A DNA stretch of 64,000 bases from Pseudomonas sp. 31-12 (GCF_003151075.1 NZ_CP029482.1:1860001-1924000); one strand, 5' to 3'; numbered from the stretch's first letter, positions 18,340 through 26,931 are shown. Numbers and translations: made by a program. The notes: generated by a model not told the origin, from the letters alone.

Positions 18340-19233
18340 GTGGAGTTCAGCCAGTTACGAATCTTCCAGGCCGTGGCGCAAGAGGGCTCGATCACCCGTG
18401 CTGCCGAACGATTGCACCGGGTGCCATCGAACCTGTCAACGCGGCTCAAGCAACTTGAAGAGCAGCTTGGTGTAGAGCTTTTCGTCCGTGAGCGTCAGCG
18501 CCTGCAATTGTCGCCTGCGGGAAAAGTCCTGCTGGACTACACCGCCAAACTCTTCAGCTTGCGCGACGAAGCCCAGGCAGCAGTGCAGGGCGGGCAACCG
18601 GCCGGGGACTTCGTGCTGGGCACCATGTACAGCACGGCGGCGATTCATTTGCCGGGACTACTGGCGCGTTATCACCGCACGTATCCGGCGGTGAACCTGC
18701 AAGTGCAGTCCGGGCCCAGCGGCGAATTGCTTGAAGGTTTACTCACCGGTCGTCTCGACGCGGCGCTAGTGGACGGCCCGCTGGAGTTGGCCGGCCTGGA
18801 CGGTGTGCCGTTGTGCGACGAGCGGCTGGTGCTTATCAGCGAGGCCGATCACCCGCCGGTGCGCAGCGCACTGGATGTCGAAGGGCGCTCGGTGTTTACC
18901 TTTCGTCAGGGCTGTTCCTACCGAATGCGCCTTGAAGCCTGGTTCGCCCATGACCACGCGGCCATGGGCCGGGCGATGGAGATTGAATCCTATCCGGGCA
19001 TGCTGGCTTGTGTGATTGCCGGCTCGGGCGTGGCGCTGATGTCGGAGTCGATGCTTGCCAGCCTGCCGGGCCGCGAAAGCGTGGCGGTGCACCCCTTGGC
19101 GGAACCGTTTGCCCACGCGACGACCTGGCTGATGTGGCGCAAGGGCATGGTCGGGGCCAATCTGAACGCATGGATTGAGCAGCAACAGGCGATCTATCCG
19201 TCGGCGCCGATGCAGGCTGCGGCGATTGCTTGA
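18340..19233 (+). CDS. LysR-family transcriptional regulator
   Basis: GTG 18340 is preceded by GGAG at six bases, a better start than the TTG at 18328. The 297-residue product has an N-terminal winged helix (FSQLRIFQAVAQEGSITRAAERLHRVPSNLSTRLKQLEEQLG) and a substrate-binding domain from about residue 90. It is divergent from the MFS transporter gene and the shared 103-bp gap, AT-rich with TTTAAAAATGAATAATAGTG, is the probable operator region. The effector is unknown. Confidence 0.9.
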   Translation: MEFSQLRIFQAVAQEGSITRAAERLHRVPSNLSTRLKQLEEQLGVELFVRERQRLQLSPAGKVLLDYTAKLFSLRDEAQAAVQGGQPAGDFVLGTMYSTAAIHLPGLLARYHRTYPAVNLQVQSGPSGELLEGLLTGRLDAALVDGPLELAGLDGVPLCDERLVLISEADHPPVRSALDVEGRSVFTFRQGCSYRMRLEAWFAHDHAAMGRAMEIESYPGMLACVIAGSGVALMSESMLASLPGRESVAVHPLAEPFAHATTWLMWRKGMVGANLNAWIEQQQAIYPSAPMQAAAIA

Positions 19234-19284
19234 ACTATCGGTCAGGTATTTTGATCCATTCAGTAACAGATCATTGCGGATTTG

Positions 19285-19352
19285 GCCGAGCATTGCGTAG
19301 GACTTCGGACTATTATCAGTGCGAAGGGGCTACAGAATTTCAGCCGCTCGGC
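19285..19352 (+). promoter_or_regulatory. Possible structured leader of the PA1414-like gene
   Basis: GCCGAGC (19285-19291) is exactly complementary to GCTCGGC (19346-19352), so a transcript could close a 54-nt loop just ahead of the ribosome-binding site. In P. aeruginosa the PA1414 locus gives the oxygen-responsive small RNA SicX; a comparable RNA here is inference. Confidence 0.4.
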
Positions 19353-19372
19353 ACTACCCTGAAGGGGGCACC

Positions 19373-19501
19373 ATGAAAGAGAAAATCCAAAACTGGCTGC
19401 ACGATCTGGGTGTTGCACTCGGTTTGATCGAACCGCCTCTGCAACCTGTGCCTATTCGCACTGACGACGAACAGCGCCGACGCCAGCAGCGCCGTCGGTG
19501 A
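19373..19501 (+). CDS. PA1414-family small protein
   Basis: A 42-codon gene with a strong AGGGGG site ahead of ATG 19373. The product begins MKEKIQNWLHDLGVALGLIEPP and ends with a very basic run of Arg and Gln (RRRQQRRR). It matches the PA1414 family as I recall it, and the downstream genes follow the P. aeruginosa PA1414-PA1422 order. An amphipathic helix plus a basic tail could bind RNA or membrane, but no function is known for the protein; the orthologous locus is better known for a small RNA. Confidence 0.72.
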   Translation: MKEKIQNWLHDLGVALGLIEPPLQPVPIRTDDEQRRRQQRRR

Positions 19502-19532
19502 CTGCCAACACAGGGCCCGTGACGAGCGGGCT

Positions 19533-19670
19533 TGTTGTGGCGAGGGGATTTATCCCCGTTCGGCTGCGAAGCAGTCGTAAATAGCTTGACGCAGTCAGCC
19601 AGATACAACCCGGTTGAATGGTCTTGGGGCTGCTCCGCAGCCCAACGGGGATAAATCTCCTCGCCACAGG
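19533..19670. repeat. Long-armed Pseudomonas repeat pair
   Basis: TGTGGCGAGGGGATTTATCCCCGTTCGG... faces its near-complement ...CAACGGGGATAAATCTCCTCGCCAC, with smaller GCTGC hairpins inside. Dispersed non-coding repeat. Confidence 0.8.
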
Positions 19671-19708
19671 TCCACTGTTCACCACCAGAGCGTGTTGGAC
19701 ATTCGGAT

Positions 19709-19960
19709 TCAATCCCGCCCAATCTCCACCAAAAACCGACTCAAATCATTCGCCGTCCTGGCGTCCTTGAGCATCCGGTCTTCTTGCGCCGTAAATGCCG
19801 TCAACCCCAGCTCATCTTCCAGATGGAAGATCAGCTCTTCAATATCCTGTTTATCCAATCCCAACTGCGCCAGGCTGGCGTTGTCGTCGAAGTCATCCTG
19901 ACTCTCCAACAGGCGGCTTATGAAGCGATGCACGGCAGCACGAACGGCAGCTCTTTTCAT
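19709..19960 (-). CDS. Acyl-carrier-protein-like hypothetical lacking the prosthetic-group serine
   Basis: An 83-residue acidic protein. The segment LAQLGLDKQDIEELIFHLEDELGL lines up by eye with helix II of acyl carrier proteins (LG-DSL--VEL---LE), but the phosphopantetheine-carrying Ser is replaced by Lys. It may therefore be an ACP-fold protein that has lost carrier function, or a chance resemblance. There is only a weak ribosome site. It follows the metallo-hydrolase gene by 54 bp on the same strand and may be co-transcribed with it. Confidence 0.6.
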   Translation of the reverse strand: MKRAAVRAAVHRFISRLLESQDDFDDNASLAQLGLDKQDIEELIFHLEDELGLTAFTAQEDRMLKDARTANDLSRFLVEIGRD

Positions 19961-20014
19961 GGTTGTCTTCGAGGGCGTTATTGTTGTTTTCCCTGTGCTT
20001 GAGTACAGCAGTCT

Positions 20015-20740
20015 TCAGGCGTGTGAGCGCTGCCACTCGTCAATCATCGTGCGCAAATGATCCCCGGAAAAACTGCCGAAATGCCCGCCGTGCACCGTGC
20101 GTATCGGCAACGCGCGCAGGCGTTGCAGGCTGCGAGCGTAGTCGTCGAGATTGGAATGGTAAGCGTCTTCGATCAGCGGCCCGTCGTAGATGATGTCCCC
20201 GCTGAACAAGGTCTCGGTCGCGGCTTCATACAGGCTGATGCCACCCGGTGAATGCCCCGGCGTGTGCAGCACTTGCAGCACCCGATTGCCCAGATCCAGC
20301 ACGTCGCCTTCTTCAATCATCCCAGTGGCCGGCGCGGCTTTGACCCGGTATTCGGCGTAGCACAACGGGCAGTCCGGGTGCGCCTCGAACATCTCGTCGC
20401 CGACAAACGCCCGGCTCAAATCGTTTTCGCCGTCAGGTGCCGCCAGGATGTCGGCCTCGGCCGGATGCACCAGGCGTTCGGAAAATTCGTGATGCCCGGC
20501 AATGTGGTCGAAATGGCAATGACTGGCCACCGCCACCAAGGGCCGCTCGGTGATCCACGGCAGTTGCTCGCGCAGACTGACCAGCCCGGAACCGCTGTCC
20601 AGCAGCAAGTCCTTGTCGCGGCCCTGAATGTGCCAGAGGTTGCAGCGATAGAAAGGCCGGATGTAAGGCTCGTGAATCAGCCGAATGCCGTCACTGAGCT
20701 GTTTGACCTCGAACCACTGATCGCGGCTGACGATCTTCAT
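20015..20740 (-). CDS. Metallo-beta-lactamase-fold hydrolase
   Basis: The 241-residue cytosolic protein has the metal-binding signature HCHFDHIAGH near residue 74, a second His in HTPGHSPGG, the bridging Asp in LFSGDIIYDG and a terminal His in VHGGHFGSF. This is the glyoxalase II-like arrangement of MBL-fold enzymes. The substrate is unknown. AAGGA eight bases upstream supports the start. It lies downstream of the gbu gene block but a clear terminator separates it from the symporter gene. Confidence 0.87.
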   Translation of the reverse strand: MKIVSRDQWFEVKQLSDGIRLIHEPYIRPFYRCNLWHIQGRDKDLLLDSGSGLVSLREQLPWITERPLVAVASHCHFDHIAGHHEFSERLVHPAEADILAAPDGENDLSRAFVGDEMFEAHPDCPLCYAEYRVKAAPATGMIEEGDVLDLGNRVLQVLHTPGHSPGGISLYEAATETLFSGDIIYDGPLIEDAYHSNLDDYARSLQRLRALPIRTVHGGHFGSFSGDHLRTMIDEWQRSHA

Positions 20741-20757
20741 AAGCAGTTTCCTTCAGA

Positions 20758-20796
20758 CGAAAAAAAACGGGTGTGGCAACCGACGCCACACCCGTC
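20758..20796 (-). terminator. Terminator of the gbu transporter block
   Basis: On the minus strand ACGGGTGTGGC and GCCACACCCGT (20785-20795 and 20767-20777) form an 11-bp stem followed by eight T residues. It ends transcription after the sodium:solute symporter gene. Confidence 0.88.
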
Positions 20797-20825
20797 GAAG
20801 AAAGCATCAAGTCGTTATGTTCAGC

Positions 20826-22205
20826 TTAGATGGCGCTCGCCACCGCTGTCGGACGACGGGACAGCAAGCTGACCACGACGAAGCTCACCAGGCTAACGCC
20901 GAGGCTGTAGTAGATCGGGGTATTGGCGTCCATACCGTCTTTGATCATGAATACCAGCGCAGTGGCAAAGCCCAGGCCCATGCTGGCGATAGCGCCGGCG
21001 GTGGTCGCGCGTTTCCAGAAGATCGCGCCCATCAGCGGGATCAGCATGCCGCCCACCAACAGGTTGTAGGCCAGGGTCAATGCGCTGATTACGTCGTTCA
21101 CCACCAAAGCGATGCCGAGTACTGCAATGCCGGTCAGCAGGGTAAACAGGCGGTTAACGTTCACGTTCGATTGTTTGCCGCCACGCAGTTTCGGCAGCAG
21201 GTCTTCGGTCAGGGTGGTGGATGCGGCAAGCAGGCCGGCGCTGGCGGTGGACATCATGGCAGCCAGGGCTGCAGCGATTACCAAGCCACGGATGCCGTCC
21301 GGCAGTGAGACTTTGACGATAGCGGCGAAAGCGTTATTGACGTTGTCCAGATCCGGGATCAGTACGTGAGCGGCCATGCCGATCAATGCACAGACCAGAC
21401 CGTAGATGATGCAGTAGATGCCCGCAGTGGTACCGGCATACTTCGCAACTTTTTCGCTTCGTGCGGTGAACACCCGTTGCCAGATGTCCTGGCCTATCAG
21501 GATGCCGAAGAAGTAAATCATGAAGTAGGTGATGATGGTGTCCCAGCCGATGCTGGTGAAGCTGAAGCTGGCAGCCGGCAACTGTGCAACCAATTGATCC
21601 CAGCCACCCACTCGGTACAAACAGATTGGCAGCAGCAGGAACATCAGGCCGACGGTCTGGATTCCGAACTGGACAATGTCGGTCAGGGTCAGCGACCACA
21701 TGCCGCCGATGGTGGAGTAGATCACCACCACACCACCGCCCAGAATCACCGACATCCAGAACGGAAGGCCGAACAACACTTGCAGTACGGTGCCGATGGC
21801 CAGGATCGAGGTCACACCGATCATCAGCGCATAGGCCAGCATGATGCTGGCGCTTGCGGTACGAGCCATTGGGTTGTAGCGCTTTTCGAGCACTTGGGTA
21901 ACGGTGAATACCTTCAGCTTCAGCAGCGGTTTGGCGAGGAACAGGTTCAGCGCGACGATCCCGCAACCCAGTGCGGCGCAGAGCCAGAAACCGGAAATGC
22001 CATGAACATAACCCAGGCGTACGGTGCCCACGGTGGACGCGCCGCCCAGAACGGTGGCGGCCATGGTGCCCATGTACAGGGTCGGGCCGAGGTTTCGACC
22101 GGCGACCAAGTAGTCTTCGTTGGTTTTGGCCTTGCGCATGCCAAAGTAGCCGAGTATCAGCATCGCGGCGGCGTAGATGAGTACGACGAATAAATCCAAA
22201 GCCAT
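20826..22205 (-). CDS. Sodium:solute symporter (SSS family)
   Basis: A 459-residue membrane protein with about twelve to thirteen hydrophobic segments, beginning LFVVLIYAAAMLILGYFGMRKAKTNEDYLVAGRNLG, the usual SSS start with the NEDYLVAGR motif. GGAG lies ten bases before the ATG. It corresponds in position to the PA1418 transporter of P. aeruginosa, downstream of an NCS1 transporter and the guanidinobutyrase gene, so uptake of a guanidino compound or a related nitrogen source is plausible. A strong terminator follows. Confidence 0.87.
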   Translation of the reverse strand: MALDLFVVLIYAAAMLILGYFGMRKAKTNEDYLVAGRNLGPTLYMGTMAATVLGGASTVGTVRLGYVHGISGFWLCAALGCGIVALNLFLAKPLLKLKVFTVTQVLEKRYNPMARTASASIMLAYALMIGVTSILAIGTVLQVLFGLPFWMSVILGGGVVVIYSTIGGMWSLTLTDIVQFGIQTVGLMFLLLPICLYRVGGWDQLVAQLPAASFSFTSIGWDTIITYFMIYFFGILIGQDIWQRVFTARSEKVAKYAGTTAGIYCIIYGLVCALIGMAAHVLIPDLDNVNNAFAAIVKVSLPDGIRGLVIAAALAAMMSTASAGLLAASTTLTEDLLPKLRGGKQSNVNVNRLFTLLTGIAVLGIALVVNDVISALTLAYNLLVGGMLIPLMGAIFWKRATTAGAIASMGLGFATALVFMIKDGMDANTPIYYSLGVSLVSFVVVSLLSRRPTAVASAI

Positions 22206-22272
22206 GATGGCGTGTCTCCGATTGTCTTTTTTATGGTGAGGCGAAAATCAATGTGGCAATCAGTCCGCTTTT

Positions 22273-22438
22273 TGTGGCGAGGGAGCTTGCTGTGGCGAGG
22301 GGGCTTGCCCCCGTTGGGTCGCGAAGCGGCCCCAAAACCTGCAACCGCAGTTCTTTGATCAGAACTCGTTACTGCCTTGCGACTGCTGCGCAGTCGAACG
22401 GGGGCAAGCCCCCTCGCCACAAAGCTCCCTCGCCACAG
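22273..22438. repeat. Long-armed Pseudomonas repeat pair
   Basis: TGTGGCGAGGGGGCTTGCCCCCGTTGGG... and its inverse ...GAACGGGGGCAAGCCCCCTCGCCACA frame this 260-bp gap between the two transporter genes. Confidence 0.82.
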
Positions 22439-22466
22439 AGGTCCGTTGACCATCGTTTGTGTTGAA

Positions 22467-23978
22467 TCAGGCGGCTTGTCGCAGCGCCGGTTTACCGAGC
22501 GAATCCGTGCCCTTGCTACGTGCATCATTCGGCCCGAACACCGCAGCCGGTTCCGGGAACAGACTCAGCAGCGTCAGGTACACCAGCGATGCCAGGCCGA
22601 GAGTCACTGGCAGGCTGATGTCGATACCACCCGCCAGTTCACCCAGCGGGCCAACGAATTGCCCCGGCAGGTTCACAAAACACAAACCCACCAGTGCACT
22701 CGGGATCCACGCACCCAGCCCACGCCAGTTCCAGCCGTGGGTGAACCAGTAGCGGCCACCTTTCTCGCCGCGGGTGAACACTTGCAGGTCATCCGGGCAG
22801 TAGAAGCCACGGCGCACCAGCAGGCCGATGATCATGATCACCATCCACGGGGTGGTGCAGGTGATGATCAGCACGGCGAACGTCGACACGCTCTGCACCA
22901 GGTTCGCCGCAAAGCGCCCGATGAAGATGAAGGCAATCGACATCACGCCAATCAACAGCGTCGCCTTGACCCGCGACAGCACCCGAGGGAACACGCTGGA
23001 CATGTCCAGCCCCGTGCCATAGAGCGAAGTGGTGCCGGTGGACATGCCGCCGATCACCGCGATCAGGCACACCGGCAGGAAGAACCAGCTCGGCGAGACC
23101 GCCAGCAGACCGCCGACGTAGTTGTTGGCTGCGATGTAGTCCGGGGCCTTGATCGCCACGATGGTGGCGGTGGCGAGGCCGAACAGGAACGGGATGAACG
23201 TGGCGATCTGCGAGATCACCACGGCGGCCATGATCCGGCGCTTCGAGGTGTCACGCGGGATGTAGCGCGACCAGTCACCGAGGAACGCCCCGAAGGAAAT
23301 CGGGTTGCTCATCGCCACCAGCGCTGCGCCGATGAAGGCCGCCCAGAAACCCGGTTGCCCCAGGCTCACGGTGCCGGCGTAGTTCACATCGAACGGCCCG
23401 ACGAACGCGAAGATACCCAGCAGGAACAGCAGGCTGGCGCTCCACACCGCAATCTTGTTTACCCACAACAGGAAGCGGAAGCCATAGATGCAAACCGTCA
23501 GCACCAGAATCGCGAACAGACCGTAGGCCAGGCCCAGGGTCAGGTCGGTTTCCGGCAGGCCGATCAGGCGTTTCGCACCACCGATCAGCGCATCACCCGA
23601 ACTCCACACCGAGAGCGAGAAGAAGGCGATGGCGGTCAGCAGCGACAGGAACGAACCGACGATTCGCCCGTGCACGCCGAAGTGCGCACCGGAAGACACG
23701 GCGTTGTTGGTGCCATTGAGCGGCCCGAACAGGCCCATTGGCGCGAGGATCAGCGAGCCCAGCAACACGCCCAGCACAATCGCCCAGACGCCGGCCTGAA
23801 AAGACAGGCCGAACAGCACCGGGAAACTGCCGAGCACGGCGGTGGCAAAGGTGTTGGAACCGCCGAAGATCATCCGGAACAAATCCGTCGGGCCTGCGGT
23901 GCGTTCGTTGTCGGGGATCTGTTCGACCCCGTGGGTTTCAATCTGCGTAAGGCTTTGGTCTTTGTTGTTGTTATTCAT
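22467..23978 (-). CDS. NCS1-family (cytosine permease-like) transporter
   Basis: 503 residues with twelve membrane segments. After a polar N-terminus of about 25 residues it reads GVEQIPDNERTAGPTDLFRMIFGGSNTFATAVLGSFPVLFG, the purine-cytosine permease-type NCS1 entry with the GPTDLF core; SFGAFLGDWSRYIPRDTS is a second typical block. GGAG six bases upstream supports the start. It is the positional equivalent of PA1419. Its place directly after gbuA and an NTF2-like gene suggests it imports 4-guanidinobutyrate or a related compound rather than cytosine, but that is context only. Confidence 0.85.
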   Translation of the reverse strand: MNNNNKDQSLTQIETHGVEQIPDNERTAGPTDLFRMIFGGSNTFATAVLGSFPVLFGLSFQAGVWAIVLGVLLGSLILAPMGLFGPLNGTNNAVSSGAHFGVHGRIVGSFLSLLTAIAFFSLSVWSSGDALIGGAKRLIGLPETDLTLGLAYGLFAILVLTVCIYGFRFLLWVNKIAVWSASLLFLLGIFAFVGPFDVNYAGTVSLGQPGFWAAFIGAALVAMSNPISFGAFLGDWSRYIPRDTSKRRIMAAVVISQIATFIPFLFGLATATIVAIKAPDYIAANNYVGGLLAVSPSWFFLPVCLIAVIGGMSTGTTSLYGTGLDMSSVFPRVLSRVKATLLIGVMSIAFIFIGRFAANLVQSVSTFAVLIITCTTPWMVIMIIGLLVRRGFYCPDDLQVFTRGEKGGRYWFTHGWNWRGLGAWIPSALVGLCFVNLPGQFVGPLGELAGGIDISLPVTLGLASLVYLTLLSLFPEPAAVFGPNDARSKGTDSLGKPALRQAA

Positions 23979-24032
23979 GATCAGCTCCGATCATAAAGGC
24001 GCGCTCATCGTGTGTGAGCGTCACCTGTTTGG

Positions 24033-24440
24033 CTAAGGGGGTGGCAGCCCTTCCGGCATCGCGGACAAATGTTCGTGGCAGGCCAGCCATAGGCCTTGTT
24101 GTTGTCGTCGAAACACAATCGTCTCGCGCTCCTGGCTGAAGTGTTGCTCCCCTTGCATGCGCAGCTCGGTGGCCACGTCATGGATGAAAATCGCCACGTC
24201 ACCCTGCAGGCTGACGAAGGCGTTGCTCGACGTGCACGCAAGCACCTCGAAGCCATCCTCGGCGCGCCAGGTGTCCCACAACGCCTGATAGGCATCGCGC
24301 GACAGCAGGGGCTGCTCGAGGGTGTAGAACACGAAGCTGGCATCGGCGCTGAACGCGCCGAAGTAGGCTTCGCGATCGTTACGGGCGAAGGCTGACACCA
24401 GATCGGCGGCGGCTTTCAAAACCTGATCACGTTCGGTCAT
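24033..24440 (-). CDS. NTF2/SnoaL-like protein
   Basis: A 135-residue protein with the NTF2-like (DUF4440/SnoaL) cone fold pattern: DLVSAFARNDREAYFGAFSADASFVFYTLEQPLLSRDAYQALWDTW, then GDVAIFIHDVATEL and ETIVFRRQQQGLWLACHEHLS. The ribosome site GAGG overlaps the gbuA stop codon, so translation is probably coupled to gbuA. It is the positional equivalent of PA1420. The role in guanidinobutyrate use is unknown; a small-molecule binding or isomerase-like function is possible. Confidence 0.8.
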   Translation of the reverse strand: MTERDQVLKAAADLVSAFARNDREAYFGAFSADASFVFYTLEQPLLSRDAYQALWDTWRAEDGFEVLACTSSNAFVSLQGDVAIFIHDVATELRMQGEQHFSQERETIVFRRQQQGLWLACHEHLSAMPEGLPPP

Positions 24441-24449
24441 GACCGATCC

Positions 24450-25400
24450 TCAGCGGTGGGCCACGCCAGGCAGTACGCAGAGCATTTCGTACAGCAAGTT
24501 GGCGGCCAGCAGCGAGGTGTTGCCGGTGGTGTCGTAGGCGGGCGAGACTTCTACCAGATCGCAGCCGATCAGGTCGAGGCCTTGGCAGCCGCGAATGATC
24601 TCGATCGCCTGAATGGTCGTCAGACCACCGATTTCCGGGGTGCCGGTGCCTGGTGCCCAGGCTGGGTCGATACCGTCGATGTCAAAAGTCAGGTACACCG
24701 GACCGCCACCGACTTTCTCGCGGACTTCAGCCATCAGCGGGGCCAGGGATTTGTGCCAGCACTCTTCAGCCTGAACGACACGGAAGCCTTGTTTACGGCT
24801 CCAGTTGAAGTCTTCGGAGGTGTAACCCTGAGCGCGCAGGCCGATTTGCACCACGCGGTCGCAGTCGATCAGGCCTTCTTCGGCCGCGCGACGGAACGTG
24901 GTGCCGTGGGCGACTTTCTCGCCAAACATGTGATCGTTCACATCGGCGTGAGCGTCGATGTGCACCAGGCCGACCTTGCCGTGCTTCTTATGAATGGCAC
25001 GCAGGATCGGCAGGGTGATGGTGTGGTCGCCGCCCAGGGTCAGCGGGATCACGTTGTGTTCGAGGATGGCGTCGTAGGATTCTTCGATGATCCGTACAGC
25101 GTCCAGCAGGTTGAACGTGTTGATCGCCACGTCGCCGATGTCGGCAACCGACAGCGAGTCAAACGGCGCAGCGCCGGTCGCCATGTTGTACGGGCGGATC
25201 ATCACCGATTCAGCGCGGATTTCGCGAGGTCCGAAGCGAGTGCCGGGGCGCAGCGAGGTGCCGATGTCCAGCGGAACGCCAACAAAGGCAGCATCCAGGC
25301 CGGCAGCGGTAGGCAAATGGGGGAGTCGCATCATGGTGGCGATGCCGCCGAAGCGCGGCATTTCATTGCCGCCCAGTGGTTGGTGAAGAATCTTGTCCAC
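24450..25400 (-). CDS. gbuA: Guanidinobutyrase (ureohydrolase family)
   Basis: The enzyme hydrolyses 4-guanidinobutyrate to 4-aminobutyrate and urea, in arginine and agmatine catabolism. The 316-residue product has all metal-binding blocks of the arginase/agmatinase family: GGDHT (about residue 124), HIDAHADV (about 147-154) and TFDIDGIDP (about 238-246), which supply the His and Asp ligands of the two Mn ions. Agmatinase and guanidinobutyrase are hard to tell apart from motifs. The call rests on the PA1418-PA1422-like order and the divergent LysR gene resembling gbuR. The start is GTG at 25400 with GAGG eight bases before. It is the first gene of the minus-strand block. Confidence 0.85.
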   Translation of the reverse strand: MDKILHQPLGGNEMPRFGGIATMMRLPHLPTAAGLDAAFVGVPLDIGTSLRPGTRFGPREIRAESVMIRPYNMATGAAPFDSLSVADIGDVAINTFNLLDAVRIIEESYDAILEHNVIPLTLGGDHTITLPILRAIHKKHGKVGLVHIDAHADVNDHMFGEKVAHGTTFRRAAEEGLIDCDRVVQIGLRAQGYTSEDFNWSRKQGFRVVQAEECWHKSLAPLMAEVREKVGGGPVYLTFDIDGIDPAWAPGTGTPEIGGLTTIQAIEIIRGCQGLDLIGCDLVEVSPAYDTTGNTSLLAANLLYEMLCVLPGVAHR

Positions 25401-25603
25401 GGGTAAGGCCTCATCGTCGTTGTTTTATTTATGTCGGTTGCGCCGCTCCGGGGAGGTTCGGGCACCGTTAGGGGCCGATTCTGCGAAATGTAGTGGCCGG
25501 GAAGAATCGCTACGGGCAAATACTTAGTTCAGATTTTTCTAAACTAATGGCGGAAGGGGAGATAGACTTCTCGGCATTGAGATTTGCGTTCGGCTCAGGA
25601 TCG

Positions 25604-25996
25604 ACCCCTCACCCTAACCCTCTCCCCAGGGGGTAGAGGGGACTGACCGAGATGTTCTCGGGAATTACATCGACCTGAAACATCGAGTCGAACTCAGGAT
25701 TTGAAGGCCATGGAGATCGGCTCCCTTTTCCCCTCTCCCCAAGGGGTAGAGGGGACTGACCGAGGTGTTCTCGGGATTACATCGACCTGAAATATCGAGT
25801 CGAACTCAGGGTTTGAAAGCCAAGGAGATCGGCTCCCGTTCCCCCTCTCCCCAAGGGGTAGAGGGGACTGACCGAGATGTTCTCGGGAATTACATCGACC
25901 TGAAACATCGAGTCGAACTCAGGATTTGAAGGCCATGGAGATCGGCTCCCTTTCCCCCTCTCCCCCGTGGGGAGAGGGCTGGGGTGAGGGGTGGAT
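25604..25996. repeat. Tandem array of 112-113 bp units in the gbuA-gbuR intergenic region
   Basis: Three near-identical units start at 25618, 25731 and 25843, with a fourth truncated start at 25956. Each begins CCCTCTCCCC..GGGGTAGAGGGG, then ACTGACCGAGATGTTCTCGGGA, and ends in GGAGATCGGCTCCC. The array is bounded by CCCCTCACCCTAACCCTC and its inverse GGGCTGGGGTGAGGGG. It takes up most of the 633-bp gap between gbuA and gbuR. Confidence 0.9.
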
Positions 25997-26033
25997 TCAA
26001 CAGGCAACACATTTCTATAGCCCGGAGCCCCCA

Positions 26034-26927
26034 ATGGCCAACGCTTTACCCGACCTGAAACTGTTACGCATCTTCGTCAGCGTGGTGCGTCATCAGGGGT
26101 TCGCCAACGCCCAGCAAGAGCTCAACCTCTCGACTTCGGCCATCAGTACCTACATGAGCCAGCTCGAAGCGGCCCTTGGCCTGGTGCTCTGCCATCGTGG
26201 TCGCGGCGGTTTCAGCCTGACCAGCAAGGGCGAGCTGTTCCATCAGGAAACCCTGCGTCTGCTCGGCGAACTCGAAGGCTTCGAGCAGTACGCGGCGGCG
26301 TTGAAGGGTGAGCTGCGCGGCACGCTGAACCTGGGTGTAATCGACTCCACCGTCAGCGACAAGGCCTTGCCGTTCGCCGAAGCCATCGGCGCCTATAGCC
26401 AGGAACACCCAGCCGTGCATTTGCACCTGTCGGTCATGAGCCCCTACGAATTACAGCTCGGCGTGCAGGACAACCGGCTCGACCTGGCCATCGGTGCGTT
26501 TTCCACGCGCATGAGCGGTCTGGTCTACATGCCGCTCTACCGCGAACAACACTGGCTGTATTGCAGCAGCCGTCATCCGCTGTTCACCGAACGGCGTATC
26601 CCCGAGCAAGTCATCACCCAGCAACGCATGGTCGGCCGTGGTTACTGGAGCCAGGCCGAACTGGCCCGTCACGGTTTCAAGCACAGCGCCGCCACCGTGG
26701 AAAGTATGGAGGCGCAGTTGATTCTGGTGCTGTCCGGCGCCTACATCGGTTACCTGCCGGAGCACTACGCCCAGGCTTGGGCGGACAAGGGCGATTTGCG
26801 CGTGTTGCTGCCCGCGACCTTCGGTTATCAGGCGCCGTTCTCGATGATCGTGCGCCGTGGCCGCAGTCGTGAGCCGCTGATCCAGACCTTCCGTGATCTG
26901 CTCAAAGCACAACTGAACCAGGCCTGA
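26034..26927 (+). CDS. gbuR: LysR-family regulator of guanidinobutyrate use
   Basis: ATG 26034 has GGAG seven bases upstream. The 297-residue product has the LysR winged helix (DLKLLRIFVSVVRHQGFANAQQELNLSTSAISTYMSQLEAALG) and an effector domain from about residue 95. It is divergent from gbuA, matching the gbuA-gbuR arrangement known in P. aeruginosa, where GbuR activates gbuA in the presence of 4-guanidinobutyrate. The distance between the two genes is unusually long here because of the tandem repeats. The next gene starts four bases after the stop. Confidence 0.85.
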   Translation: MANALPDLKLLRIFVSVVRHQGFANAQQELNLSTSAISTYMSQLEAALGLVLCHRGRGGFSLTSKGELFHQETLRLLGELEGFEQYAAALKGELRGTLNLGVIDSTVSDKALPFAEAIGAYSQEHPAVHLHLSVMSPYELQLGVQDNRLDLAIGAFSTRMSGLVYMPLYREQHWLYCSSRHPLFTERRIPEQVITQQRMVGRGYWSQAELARHGFKHSAATVESMEAQLILVLSGAYIGYLPEHYAQAWADKGDLRVLLPATFGYQAPFSMIVRRGRSREPLIQTFRDLLKAQLNQA

Positions 26928-26931
26928 GAAC

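Noticed and set aside
19250..19270. A possible Anr/FNR box (TTGATCCATTCAGT) upstream of the PA1414-like gene
   Set aside because: Only the left half matches TTGAT-N4-ATCAA; the right half does not match at all, so I do not call a site.
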